A DNA stretch of 64,000 bases from Rufibacter sp. LB8 (GTDB lineage Bacteria; Bacteroidota; Bacteroidia; Cytophagales; Hymenobacteraceae). Numbering within the stretch: the stretch's first letter is position 1; every line of letters begins with the position of its first letter. Position numbers and translations under genes: made by a program. Below, one piece after another: positions 49,442 to 57,536 of the stretch. The notes below the pieces were generated by a model. That model made no database searches. It worked only from the letters and a program-made list of their open reading frames with translations, and was not told where the DNA came from. The DNA lies in contig NZ_JADALJ010000001.1 of assembly GCF_014876185.1 (NCBI RefSeq), forward strand, positions 4,341,001 through 4,405,000. The letters run 5' to 3'.

Positions 49442-49480
49442 CGCCAAGAAATCTTCCTGTTTGTCTTCCCGCTAAATAAA

Positions 49481-49530
49481 AATTCCCGTTTTGGGGCTCA
49501 TTTCCAGAAATGAGCCCCAAAACGGGAATT
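49481..49530. repeat. Dispersed palindrome PAL1, copy 26 (perfect)
   Basis: Perfect arms AATTCCCGTTTTGGGGCTC and GAGCCCCAAAACGGGAATT. It lies between the convergent aroC and antiporter genes. Confidence 0.96.
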
Positions 49531-49548
49531 ACTTTTATGAAAGGCTAC

Positions 49549-50922
49549 CTACAGAATCACCAGCAGCCAAATCAAGACCAGCACCGGCAGCAGATACACC
49601 AATGAATACTTAAAGAGGTACTGGAAGAAAGGCGGCATTTTCACGCCAGCCTGTTCGGCAATGGCTTTCACCATAAAGTTGGGACCGTTGCCAATATAAG
49701 TCATGGCGCCAAACAACACCGCCCCAATGGAAATGGCCTCCAAGACCAGCAAGGTCTCCGGATGTTCGGCCAGGCCGTAGGCGAAGTGCTGCACATCAGA
49801 AACGCTGGCGTAGTTGAGGTGGTACTTGGCCATGCCCAAAGACAGGAAGTTGGCGTAGGTGGGCGCGTTGTCCAACACGCCAGAAAGCGAGCCCGTCACC
49901 CAGTAAAACACGGTAGGCGTGAGCTTGGCGGCAAACTCCGGCGAAGAAGCCAACGCGGCAGAGAGTTGCAAGGCGGGCATCATGGTGAAGAAAATCCCGA
50001 AGAACAGAAACACCACCTCCAGAATGGGGTCAAAACTGAAATGATTGCCGTTGAGGGCGGTTCGGCTGGCCAGCTTAAAGCACAGAAAAGCCGCCGATAA
50101 TTGAATCACTTCGCGCACAAATGACACTTTCACGCCGCCTTCCATGGGTATGTAGGGCAACCAGTCAAACGACGAGGGGTTCAGGAACGTGGCCCCAATA
50201 ATCACAGCCAGCCACAAGAGGTTGCGCTTGCCGGTGAAATAGAATTCGGTTTTCTTCTCAATTTTGGCTTTTACGGCAGGCTTGGGAATAAACGTGGCTT
50301 TGTTTCTGGAATCAAGAATAAAGAAAATAGTACAAAGCGCCCCAACGGCAATGGCCCAAGGGGTGAACAGGTGTTGCAAAGTCCAGAAAAACGGCACGCC
50401 CTTCAGAAACCCGATGAACAGCGGCGGGTCGCCCAGCGGCGTGAGCATACCGCCCGCGTTACTCACAATAAAGATAAAGAAAACAATCTGGTAAGGCTTG
50501 ATGCGGTGGTTGTTGAGCCTGATGAACGGCCTAATCAAGAGCAAAGACGCGCCCGTGGTTCCAATCACGTTGGCGATTATCGCCCCGAACAAAAGAATTC
50601 CCACGTTAATCAGCGGGGTGGCGTTGGCATTGGCGTTGATGTAGATGCCGCCCGCGGCCACGTACAAAGCGCTGAGCAAAATGGCGAAAGATGCGTACTC
50701 GGCCAGCGTCTCGGCGGGCATGTGCGTGTCCTGCAAGACCAACAGGTAATAACTCAGCACTAGCAAGCCCAGGCCCACGGCAATGATTTTAAAGTATTTA
50801 TGCCAGAAATGCGGAAAGAAAATGGGGCCGGTGGCAATCAACAAAATCAGAAGTACGAAGGGGGCAACTAGAAAACCAGGTATGTCTGGGGGCGTGGCGG
50901 CCAGTAATACGGTGGTGAGCAT
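49549..50922 (-). CDS. Sodium:proton antiporter, ion transporter superfamily (NhaD/CitM-like)
   Basis: 457 residues with 11-12 membrane helices. Typical half-helix motifs are GTTGASLLLIRPFIRLN and SNAGGMLTPLGDPPLFIGFLKG in the first half, and VTGSLSGVLDNAPTYANFLSLG and MTYIGNGPNFMVKAIAE in the second. These match the Bacteroidota group annotated as sodium:proton antiporters. Dicarboxylate or arsenite transport in the same superfamily is the main alternative. It is divergent from nfuA. Confidence 0.86.
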   Translation of the reverse strand: MLTTVLLAATPPDIPGFLVAPFVLLILLIATGPIFFPHFWHKYFKIIAVGLGLLVLSYYLLVLQDTHMPAETLAEYASFAILLSALYVAAGGIYINANANATPLINVGILLFGAIIANVIGTTGASLLLIRPFIRLNNHRIKPYQIVFFIFIVSNAGGMLTPLGDPPLFIGFLKGVPFFWTLQHLFTPWAIAVGALCTIFFILDSRNKATFIPKPAVKAKIEKKTEFYFTGKRNLLWLAVIIGATFLNPSSFDWLPYIPMEGGVKVSFVREVIQLSAAFLCFKLASRTALNGNHFSFDPILEVVFLFFGIFFTMMPALQLSAALASSPEFAAKLTPTVFYWVTGSLSGVLDNAPTYANFLSLGMAKYHLNYASVSDVQHFAYGLAEHPETLLVLEAISIGAVLFGAMTYIGNGPNFMVKAIAEQAGVKMPPFFQYLFKYSLVYLLPVLVLIWLLVIL

Positions 50923-50981
50923 GGGAACTTGGTTGGTAAAAGGTGAGATTCTGGGTAAAGATACAGTTTCTGCCTCAACCT

Positions 50982-51029
50982 ATTTTCCGTTTTAGGGCTC
51001 ATTTCTGAAATGGAGGCCAAAAACGGAAG
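50982..51029. repeat. Dispersed palindrome PAL1, copy 27
   Basis: The arms read TTTTCCGTTTTAGGGCTCA and TGGAGGCCAAAAACGGAA. It lies between divergent genes, so a pure terminator role is excluded for this copy. Confidence 0.9.
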
Positions 51030-51133
51030 CCAAGCGCGTGGTTACCAGAAGGGAACCAATAGGTAATGGAATTTTGCCTAATTTTGGAAACTTAATACCA
51101 AGGCCGTAAGTTTTTACTTTAAATAGCAATACC

Positions 51134-51760
51134 ATGACTGAACATACTGAAAATACTACCAAACCGGTTTCTGTGTACGCCGAGGCGAACCCGAACCCGG
51201 AATCCATGAAATTCGTCTTGAACTCCACCTTGCTGGGCGAGGGCGGCAGCGTAGATTACCCCACGCTTGAAAGCGCGGTGGAGTCTCCGTTTGCGCAGGA
51301 GCTGTTCAACTTTGACTACGTGAGCCGCGTGTTCATTGCCAGCAACTTCGTGACCATCACCAAGAACAACCCCGTGCAATGGTCGCACCTGATTCCAGAA
51401 CTGAGAACGTTCATCAAGTCTTACATAGAGGCTGGCGGACCCATCTTCATTGGCACGCCCACCATGACCACCGCCGCCTCTGCCGCTGCCGAGGTTTCTG
51501 CTGACCTCTCTGCCGAAGACGCGGAGATTTCACAGAAAGTGATTGACCTGTTGGAAAACTATGTGCGCCCGGCCGTAGAGCAAGATGGTGGTAACATCAC
51601 CTTCAAATCCTACAACCAAGGCGTGGTGACCGTAAACCTGCAAGGCTCTTGCAGCGGCTGCCCATCGGCTACCGTTACCTTGAAAGCCGGCATTGAGAAC
51701 CTGCTCAAGCGCATGGTGCCCGAAGTGCAGGAAGTAGTAGCTGAAGGTGTGACCTTGTAA
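51134..51760 (+). CDS. NifU family Fe-S scaffold protein (Nfu type)
   Basis: 208 residues. The N-terminal Nfu_N domain (EANPNPESMKFVLNSTLL ... YVSRVFIASNFVTITK) and C-terminal NifU-like domain (VIDLLENYVRPAVEQDGGNITF, then CSGCPSATVTLKAGIENLLK) are joined by an Ala-rich linker at about 110-125. The CxxC pair binds a [4Fe-4S] cluster between two subunits for delivery to client enzymes. It is a cytosolic single gene with its own terminator. Confidence 0.95.
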   Translation: MTEHTENTTKPVSVYAEANPNPESMKFVLNSTLLGEGGSVDYPTLESAVESPFAQELFNFDYVSRVFIASNFVTITKNNPVQWSHLIPELRTFIKSYIEAGGPIFIGTPTMTTAASAAAEVSADLSAEDAEISQKVIDLLENYVRPAVEQDGGNITFKSYNQGVVTVNLQGSCSGCPSATVTLKAGIENLLKRMVPEVQEVVAEGVTL

Positions 51761-51779
51761 TACATCTGAATAAATTTTG

Positions 51780-51810
51780 AAAGCCCTGCCAGAGATGGTG
51801 GGGCTTTTTT
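51780..51810 (+). terminator. Terminator after nfu gene
   Basis: Stem AAAGCCCTGCC / GGTGGGGCTTT followed by T. Confidence 0.85.
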
Positions 51811-51841
51811 GTGTTCAAGTGAATCTGCTTTTTGAATGTTA

Positions 51842-51947
51842 AACCCACACCTAACCCCTCCTAGGAGGGGAATTGGCATGCGTGGTGAATAGTGAAAAAG
51901 AATACTCGTGCAGATGCTCGTCTCCTGGGAGGGATAGGGTGGGTTCA
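51842..51947. mobile_element. MITE-like element, second copy of the 2387 type
   Basis: 106 bp. The arms are 51842-51871 (AACCCACACCTAACCCCTCC...) and 51919-51947 (ending GGGATAGGGTGGGTTC). The core is unrelated to that of the 2387 element although the total length is nearly the same. Confidence 0.62.
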
Positions 51948-51996
51948 GGTGTGCTACACAACTTGTCTCATTGAAACGTCTGTCAATCATTTCCCA

Positions 51997-52046
51997 AATT
52001 TCCGTTTTGGGGCTCATTTCCAGAAACGAAAGCAAAAACGGAAAAT
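51997..52046. repeat. Dispersed palindrome PAL1, copy 28
   Basis: The arms read TTTCCGTTTTGGGGCTCATTT and GAAACGAAAGCAAAAACGG. Confidence 0.9.
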
Positions 52047-52176
52047 TCCAGCCAACCTCTTGCATTTGCACGGAAACCCTAAGAAAAAGCCGGGCATTCC
52101 ACTCCCTTAACCCCAAAATGCAGGCGGTTTCAATCCTTTTCCCTATTTTCAGACCATAATTCCTAACCTGCACCAA

Positions 52177-53823
52177 ATGGCAAACTCAACTTCCAAGCAC
52201 CCCAAGGGCTTGTATTTCCTTTTCCTGGCTGAAATGTGGGAACGCTTCGGCTATTACCTCATGATCGGGATTTTCTTCCTCTACATGACCGACACCCAGA
52301 GCGCCGGTCTGGCCCTGCCCAAAGACCAGGCCTCTGACATTTACGGTACCTTTATTGCCCTGGTATTCCTCACCCCGTTCATAGGCGGTTTGCTCGCTGA
52401 CCGGTTGCTGGGCTACCGCTTGTCCATTACCATTGGTGGCGTTTTAATGGGTTTGGGTTACTGCGGGCTGTCCATTCCCGGCGAAAGTTTTTTCTTTCTT
52501 TCCCTGGCGCTCATCATCATTGGCAACGGGTTCTTCAAGGCCAACATCTCTACCTTGCTGGGGAATCTATATTCTGAGCCGCAGTACTTGCCGCAGAAAG
52601 ATGCCGGATACAATATCTTTTACATGGGCATTAATGTGGGCGCGTTCATCTGCAACTTTGTGGCGGCGTATTTAAGAAACACCTACGGTTGGGGCTGGGC
52701 TTTTCTGGCGGCGGGCATCGGTATGTTCATCGGCCTGATTGTGTTCTGGGCAGGCAACAAAACCCACCGCGACTATGACATCAGAAAACCCGCGCAACCC
52801 CATGACATGCCGCTCTGGAAAGTGGTGGGCCTGGTGATTGTGCCGGCCATGGTGGTGGGCGTGCTGAGCTGGTATTTGATTCCGGGCGACGTGTTTGGGT
52901 CAGATTCTACAGATGCGTTCATTTTCGGGTCTATTCCTATTATTCTATTTTACGTGAGTTTGTGGGCGAAAGCGTCTACTGAAGACAAGAAACCAATTGC
53001 GGCTTTGCTGTCTATTTTTGCCGTGGTGGTGGTCTTCTGGGGCGTGTTCAAGCAGAACGGCACCGCGCTCACCACCTGGGCCGAGTACTACACAGACCGA
53101 AGCCTGCCTGAATCGCTGGAGAAACCAGCCGCTTCCCTAGGCATGGTGCAGAACATTGACGCCACTACCAAAACCGTCCCGGCCTTTGACAACGCGTTCA
53201 GAACCAGCACAGATGCCGAGGGCAAAGTAGTGACCAAGGAAGGCGTGGAGCCGTACCTGAACAACTTGCCGGAGCGGGATTGGCCGCAGGAAGGCAACTC
53301 ACTCAAACTCATTTCCACGGAGTTGTTTCAGTCCATTAATCCGTTCTTCGTGATTATTCTCACGCCGGTGGTGGTAGGCTTCTGGGGCCTCATGCGCCGA
53401 AAGAGAAAGGAGCCCAGCACGCCTGCCAAGATGGCCTGGGGCTTGTTCATTACCGGCCTGAGCACGCTAGTGATGGTGGGCGCCGTGTGGGCCGGCGACA
53501 ACGGCCTGGACAAAGTTTCCAGCATGTGGCTGGTGGGCACCTATTTTGTGGTGACCATTGGCGAGCTCTGCCTTAGCCCCATGGGCTTGTCATTGGTGTC
53601 TAAAGTGAGCCCGCCGCGGTTGACGGCCCTCATGATGGGCGGCTGGTTTATCGCCACGTCCATTGGCAACAAACTCTCCGGCATTCTGGCCAGCCTCTGG
53701 GACACCTATGATGACAAGCAGTATTTCTTCTGGGTGAACTTTGCGGTAACCGTGGGCGCTGCCCTGGTGCTGGTGCTCATGCTTAACTGGCTGCGCCGAA
53801 TCATGGAAAAACCAGCGGTGTAA
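52177..53823 (+). CDS. Proton-dependent oligopeptide transporter (POT/PTR2 family)
   Basis: 548 residues with 12-14 membrane helices. The POT signature on helix 1 is intact (FLAEMWERFGYYLMIGIFFLY, ExxERFxYY, for proton coupling and peptide binding). PTR2 motif GGLLADRLLGYRLSITIGG follows, as does GELCLSPMGLSLVSKVSPPRL on helix 10. It imports di- and tripeptides with protons across the inner membrane. A roughly 100-residue loop around 300-400 is typical of the Bacteroidota branch. Confidence 0.95.
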   Translation: MANSTSKHPKGLYFLFLAEMWERFGYYLMIGIFFLYMTDTQSAGLALPKDQASDIYGTFIALVFLTPFIGGLLADRLLGYRLSITIGGVLMGLGYCGLSIPGESFFFLSLALIIIGNGFFKANISTLLGNLYSEPQYLPQKDAGYNIFYMGINVGAFICNFVAAYLRNTYGWGWAFLAAGIGMFIGLIVFWAGNKTHRDYDIRKPAQPHDMPLWKVVGLVIVPAMVVGVLSWYLIPGDVFGSDSTDAFIFGSIPIILFYVSLWAKASTEDKKPIAALLSIFAVVVVFWGVFKQNGTALTTWAEYYTDRSLPESLEKPAASLGMVQNIDATTKTVPAFDNAFRTSTDAEGKVVTKEGVEPYLNNLPERDWPQEGNSLKLISTELFQSINPFFVIILTPVVVGFWGLMRRKRKEPSTPAKMAWGLFITGLSTLVMVGAVWAGDNGLDKVSSMWLVGTYFVVTIGELCLSPMGLSLVSKVSPPRLTALMMGGWFIATSIGNKLSGILASLWDTYDDKQYFFWVNFAVTVGAALVLVLMLNWLRRIMEKPAV

Positions 53824-53851
53824 CCGAAGGCAAAATTTCTTGTAGAATGTT

Positions 53852-53912
53852 AGCGGCCTCCGTTTTCGGGCTCATTTCCAGAAATGAGCCCGAAAACGGA
53901 GGCCGCTTTTTT
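53852..53912 (+). terminator. Palindrome PAL1 copy 29 acting as terminator
   Basis: The longest and most regular copy. Arms of about 26 bp start GCGGCCTCCGTTTTCGGGC and end GAAAACGGAGGCCGC, followed by TTTTTT. It lies 29 bp after the peptide transporter stop. Confidence 0.88.
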
Positions 53913-54109
53913 ACGCGGTAGCCTGGAGCCGAATTTTGGGAGTGACGGGAGTGGGCCTGTGGAAGGAAATGACGCCCGGCCAAGGCTAAGGTTCAGGGAA
54001 TCAGAGTTCTGTTTTGGGGCGGGACATGGGTTGAAAACTTTCTGTGGTGGAAAGGAAGTGCTAGGAATACTGCCCCATGTCTCTATCTTTAGCCAAACAT
54101 TTAAAACAG

Positions 54110-55534
54110 ATGAGCAATACAAAACAGCTGAGCCGATCGTTGGGCCTGCGTCTGGTGGTAGTGGTGGTGATTGGCAACATCATTGGATCTGGCGTCTATA
54201 AGAAAGTGGCGCCCATGGCCGCCGAACTCCACTCGCCGGGCTGGGTCTTGGTCTGCTGGGCGCTGGGCGGCATTATCACGTTGTTTGGCGCATTGAGCAA
54301 CGCTGAGGTGGCGGGTTTGCTGGCCGACACGGGCGGCGAATACGCGTATTACAAGCGCATCTACAACCGCTTCTTCGCGTTCATCTACGGTTGGTCTTTG
54401 TTCACGGTGATTCAGACGGCGGGCATCTCATCCTTGGCCTATGTGTTTGCGCAGAGCTTGCACAGCCTGGTGGACCTTCCGCCCATGTTCGCAAGTATGG
54501 CTAATTACAACATCATGGAGGTGTTCTTTCCGTTCGCCGATTTTAATGTGAAGTTCACAGCCATTCTGTTGATTATATTCCTGACCTGGATCAACGGGCG
54601 CGGCCTGGTGGCGGGCACGGGCCTGAGCACGGCCATTCTGCTGCTGGTGTTTGCCGGTATTGGCGTGATTGTGTTCTTCGGGTTGAGCAGCGGGGAAGCC
54701 AATCTTGCCCAGAGTTTTGACATGCAGACCACCAACAACACCACGGTTACGTTCAGCGCGGTGTTTGCGGCCATGCTGTCGGCGTTTTGGGCGTACCAGG
54801 GCTGGGCATCCATCGGGTTTCTGGGCGGCGAAATCAAAGATGCCAAACGCAACATTCCGCGCGGCATTACCATTGGGGTACTCACGGTCATCGCCATTTA
54901 CCTGTTGGTGAATGCCACGTATTTGTCTTTGCTTTCTATCCCGGAAATTGAGGGCGTGTTTGCGGCGGGCAACCAGATTGCGGCCATTGAGGCGGTGAAA
55001 AGTTTCTGGGGCACGGGTGGCGGACTCTTTATTTCGGTGCTGATTCTGGTGACCACGCTGGGCTGTACCAACGCCACCATTCTGGCCAGCTGCCGCACCT
55101 ACTTCGCTATGGCCCGCGAAGGGTTGTTCTTCAAGAAAGCCGGCGATTTAAACCAGGCCAAGGCCCCGGGCATGTCTCTGGTGTACCAATGCGTGTGGGC
55201 TTGCGTGCTGGTGCTGTCCGGCACCTTTGACCAACTCACCGACATGATCATCTTTGCCGTGTTCATTTACTACGGCGCCACCACGCTGGGCGTGTTCATC
55301 CTGCGCCGCAAGATGCCAGATGCACCGCGCCCCTACAAAGTCTGGGGCTACCCCATCATTCCCGCCATCATGATTCTGTTCTGCGCGGCCCTGTTCTTCA
55401 ACACCATCTATGTGCGCCCCCGCGAGGCTGGCATTGGCATGATCTTGATGCTCACCGGAATTCCCATGTACTACTGGTTTAATAAGAAATACGGCAAAAA
55501 CCAGGTGCAAGAAACCTCAGTTCCGGAGGAGTAG
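54110..55534 (+). CDS. APC family amino acid permease
   Basis: 474 residues from the ATG at 54110; an ATG at 54077 would add 11 residues. It has 12 membrane helices. Helix 1 carries the unwound substrate motif GNIIGSGVYKKVAPMAAEL, helix 2-3 has AEVAGLLADTGGEYAYYKR, and helix 6 reads AFWAYQGWASIGFLGGEIKDAKRNIPRGI. This is the LAT/YcaM-like branch of the APC superfamily. The amino acid cannot be told from sequence. The 286-bp gap before it holds only palindrome copy 29. Confidence 0.92.
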   Translation: MSNTKQLSRSLGLRLVVVVVIGNIIGSGVYKKVAPMAAELHSPGWVLVCWALGGIITLFGALSNAEVAGLLADTGGEYAYYKRIYNRFFAFIYGWSLFTVIQTAGISSLAYVFAQSLHSLVDLPPMFASMANYNIMEVFFPFADFNVKFTAILLIIFLTWINGRGLVAGTGLSTAILLLVFAGIGVIVFFGLSSGEANLAQSFDMQTTNNTTVTFSAVFAAMLSAFWAYQGWASIGFLGGEIKDAKRNIPRGITIGVLTVIAIYLLVNATYLSLLSIPEIEGVFAAGNQIAAIEAVKSFWGTGGGLFISVLILVTTLGCTNATILASCRTYFAMAREGLFFKKAGDLNQAKAPGMSLVYQCVWACVLVLSGTFDQLTDMIIFAVFIYYGATTLGVFILRRKMPDAPRPYKVWGYPIIPAIMILFCAALFFNTIYVRPREAGIGMILMLTGIPMYYWFNKKYGKNQVQETSVPEE

Positions 55535-55552
55535 AAATATCTTGTTCGACTT

Positions 55553-55600
55553 TAACTCCCGTTTTTGGCTTCATTTCCAGAAATGAGCCCCAAAACGTAA
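55553..55600. repeat. Dispersed palindrome PAL1, copy 30 (reverse orientation)
   Basis: Left arm CCCGTTTTTGGCTTCATTTC, right arm GAAATGAGCCCCAAAACG. The better-conserved arm is on the right, opposite to most copies. Confidence 0.88.
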
Positions 55601-55638
55601 AAACCCATCTTTCTCCATACAGGGAAAGCTGGGTTTTC
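55599..55638 (+). terminator. Terminator after amino acid permease
   Basis: Stem AAAACCCA / TGGGTTTT with an inner CTTTC/GAAAG pair, followed by CATTTTTATT. Confidence 0.75.
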
Positions 55639-55672
55639 ATTTTTATTCTAAGTAAAGGCAATGCTCACAAGT

Positions 55673-55803
55673 ACTACTGCCGCAAGTTTAGCGCGAGCGT
55701 AAATGTGGCTGAACACGTAGTAAGTTTCTAAACTTACGTGAGTTGTTAAACTCGCCAAATGTAAAACCACAAGTTACGCTCGCGCTAAACTTGCGGCAGT
55801 AGT
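55673..55803. mobile_element. 131-bp MITE-like inverted repeat
   Basis: Perfect 30-bp terminal inverted arms: 55673-55702 (starting ACTACTGCCGCAAGTTTAGC) and 55774-55803. The 71-bp core has a second palindrome GTAAGTTT-CT-AAACTTAC and flanking TGTGG/CCACA pairs. No ORF and no transposase. It sits between the convergent permease and YitT genes. Confidence 0.75.
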
Positions 55804-55830
55804 GATTTTCAAGCGAATTCGAATGAAAAA

Positions 55831-56724
55831 TTAATGCAAAGCCCTTCTTTTCACCATGCCTCCGTCTGTGTCGTCAATGCTCTGCTGAATGAGAAAGGCT
55901 TGAGGGTCTATGCGTTTCACTTCCTTGCGCAGCGCCGGCACCTCTAGTCTGGTGACTACCGTGAAGATGATGTCAATCTCCAGATTGTTAGCGCCGCGTT
56001 TGCCAAAACCGCGCTTGCCCTGGTAAATGGTCACGCCCCGGCCCAATTTTTCAGTAATGCTCAACCGAATCTCCTCGCTTTTGGCAGAGACAATGGTCAT
56101 GCCGGTGTACTGCTCAATGCCGTGCAGCAGAAAATCAATCATTTTAGAAGCGCCAAAATAGGTCAGGATAGAATACATGGCCACGTCAATGCCCAGAAAC
56201 GCGGCGGCGGTGCAGAAAATGATAATGTTCAGGATCAAGATCACATCACTCACCTTAAAGAGCGGATAGGCCTTGCTGAGCATGACGGCGGCAATCTCCG
56301 TGCCGTCCAGCACAGAGCCGCCCCGCATGGCCAGGCCAATGCCCAAGCCAATGAACACCCCGCCGAACACCGCAGTCAGCATTTTATCAGAGGTAATCTC
56401 AGGGAACGTAAGAAGCCCCAGCGCCAAAGAAAGCCCCACAATGGCCAAAGCGCTCTTAAACGCAAACAACCGGCCCACATACTTGTACCCAATGGCCACA
56501 AACGGCAGGTTAATGACTACCACCAATACCGCCAACGGCAACCCAAAAATGTGGGTGAGCAACATAGACACGCCCGTCACGCCACCGTCAATGAAATGAT
56601 TGGTCAGTAGGAAACCCTTCAGCCCGAAGGCCGCGGACAGGATGCCTAACAGAATAAGGACCGTGTTTTTAAGTTCGGCGTTAAAGTCAAAGTCTTGATG
56701 GGCGGTAGGGAGGATACTTCGCAA
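55831..56724 (-). CDS. YitT family membrane protein
   Basis: 297 residues. Five or six N-terminal membrane helices (GFLLTNHFIDGGVTGVSMLL, AVFGGVFIGLGIGLAMRGGSVLDGTEIAA) are followed by a C-terminal DUF2179 domain (VTIYQGKRGFGKRGANNLEIDIIFTVVTRLEVPALRKEVKRIDPQAF). The two-domain layout defines the YitT family. The function is unknown, though the soluble domain resembles ACT-like ligand-binding folds. Confidence 0.9.
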   Translation of the reverse strand: MRSILPTAHQDFDFNAELKNTVLILLGILSAAFGLKGFLLTNHFIDGGVTGVSMLLTHIFGLPLAVLVVVINLPFVAIGYKYVGRLFAFKSALAIVGLSLALGLLTFPEITSDKMLTAVFGGVFIGLGIGLAMRGGSVLDGTEIAAVMLSKAYPLFKVSDVILILNIIIFCTAAAFLGIDVAMYSILTYFGASKMIDFLLHGIEQYTGMTIVSAKSEEIRLSITEKLGRGVTIYQGKRGFGKRGANNLEIDIIFTVVTRLEVPALRKEVKRIDPQAFLIQQSIDDTDGGMVKRRALH

Positions 56725-56981
56725 GAATTAGGGAATATGTAAGTGGGTACAACGGTGCACGGTTACCAATATAGCTAAAAATAAGCGCATGAACGTCGTG
56801 CAAAGCCAATTTTTCCTAAAGAAAACACTGCGAATTTCTGTAATACCCTGGTAAGTTGCAAACAAAATAGGGGGGATGGCCAACCGCTGGAAACCATTTT
56901 GGCCCCTTGCGGTGTGTGGTTTAGCAGACTACAATCCAAGTCATTCTGGCAAAAAGCAGGAAAATTCGCTAAATTGCGGAA

Positions 56982-57374
56982 ATGACAACTTTCTTTCTCC
57001 TTCTGAAAATGCAGCTGAAGATCCCGCTGATGGGGGTGATGCTGCTATGGTCGTTGACGCGGCCCGGCCAGGAGATGGAAGTCTATCGGTTTCTGCTGTC
57101 TGGCGCAACCGGGGAGCCAGTCCAGGCTGTGGCCCTGGCAGATAATTTTGATGACGGCAGTACCACCGTTAAGCCCGAAGCTACGCATGCCTACGAGGAA
57201 GCCCGGTTGGGTGGCGCGGTGCCCATGCCGTTTCTGCCTGGGGTACTGGCTTCTGTAGTCTCAGCCTACTTTTACAGTGATTCCCAAGGCGCTGTCACAA
57301 CCTTCCGTAAAAATGCTCCTGACCGGCTGCCCGGGCGCTTGTTACTTTTCTCAGTACATCCCAACGCTCCGTAG
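56982..57374 (+). CDS. Hypothetical protein, doubtful
   Basis: 130 residues, or 121 from the second ATG at 57009, which gives a hydrophobic N-terminus (MQLKIPLMGVMLLWSL). No family is recognised. It contains EVYRFLLSGATGEPVQAVALADNFDDG and an Ala/Val-rich middle. A competing frame (56876-57145) covers part of it, and neither has clear support. It is reported because the 0.8 kb gap between YitT and the CPA2 antiporter would otherwise be empty. Confidence 0.35.
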   Translation: MTTFFLLLKMQLKIPLMGVMLLWSLTRPGQEMEVYRFLLSGATGEPVQAVALADNFDDGSTTVKPEATHAYEEARLGGAVPMPFLPGVLASVVSAYFYSDSQGAVTTFRKNAPDRLPGRLLLFSVHPNAP

Positions 57375-57536
57375 TTTTCTAAAACCTTATTCGGGCTTTT
57401 GTTCTTGCCTTTGGTAGGGAAGCGTGAAAGCAACTGAACCTTATATTTTTAGTAAATAACAGTAACGTGCAAGGTTTCTTACCACAAGGACCTTTGGATG
57501 GTGCGGTAAACCCCTCCGTCCGGAAATACAGAGACA

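Noticed and set aside
56876-57145. Second open frame in the gap before the CPA2 antiporter
   Set aside because: It has no signal peptide or family features and overlaps the slightly better candidate at 56982. Neither is convincing.
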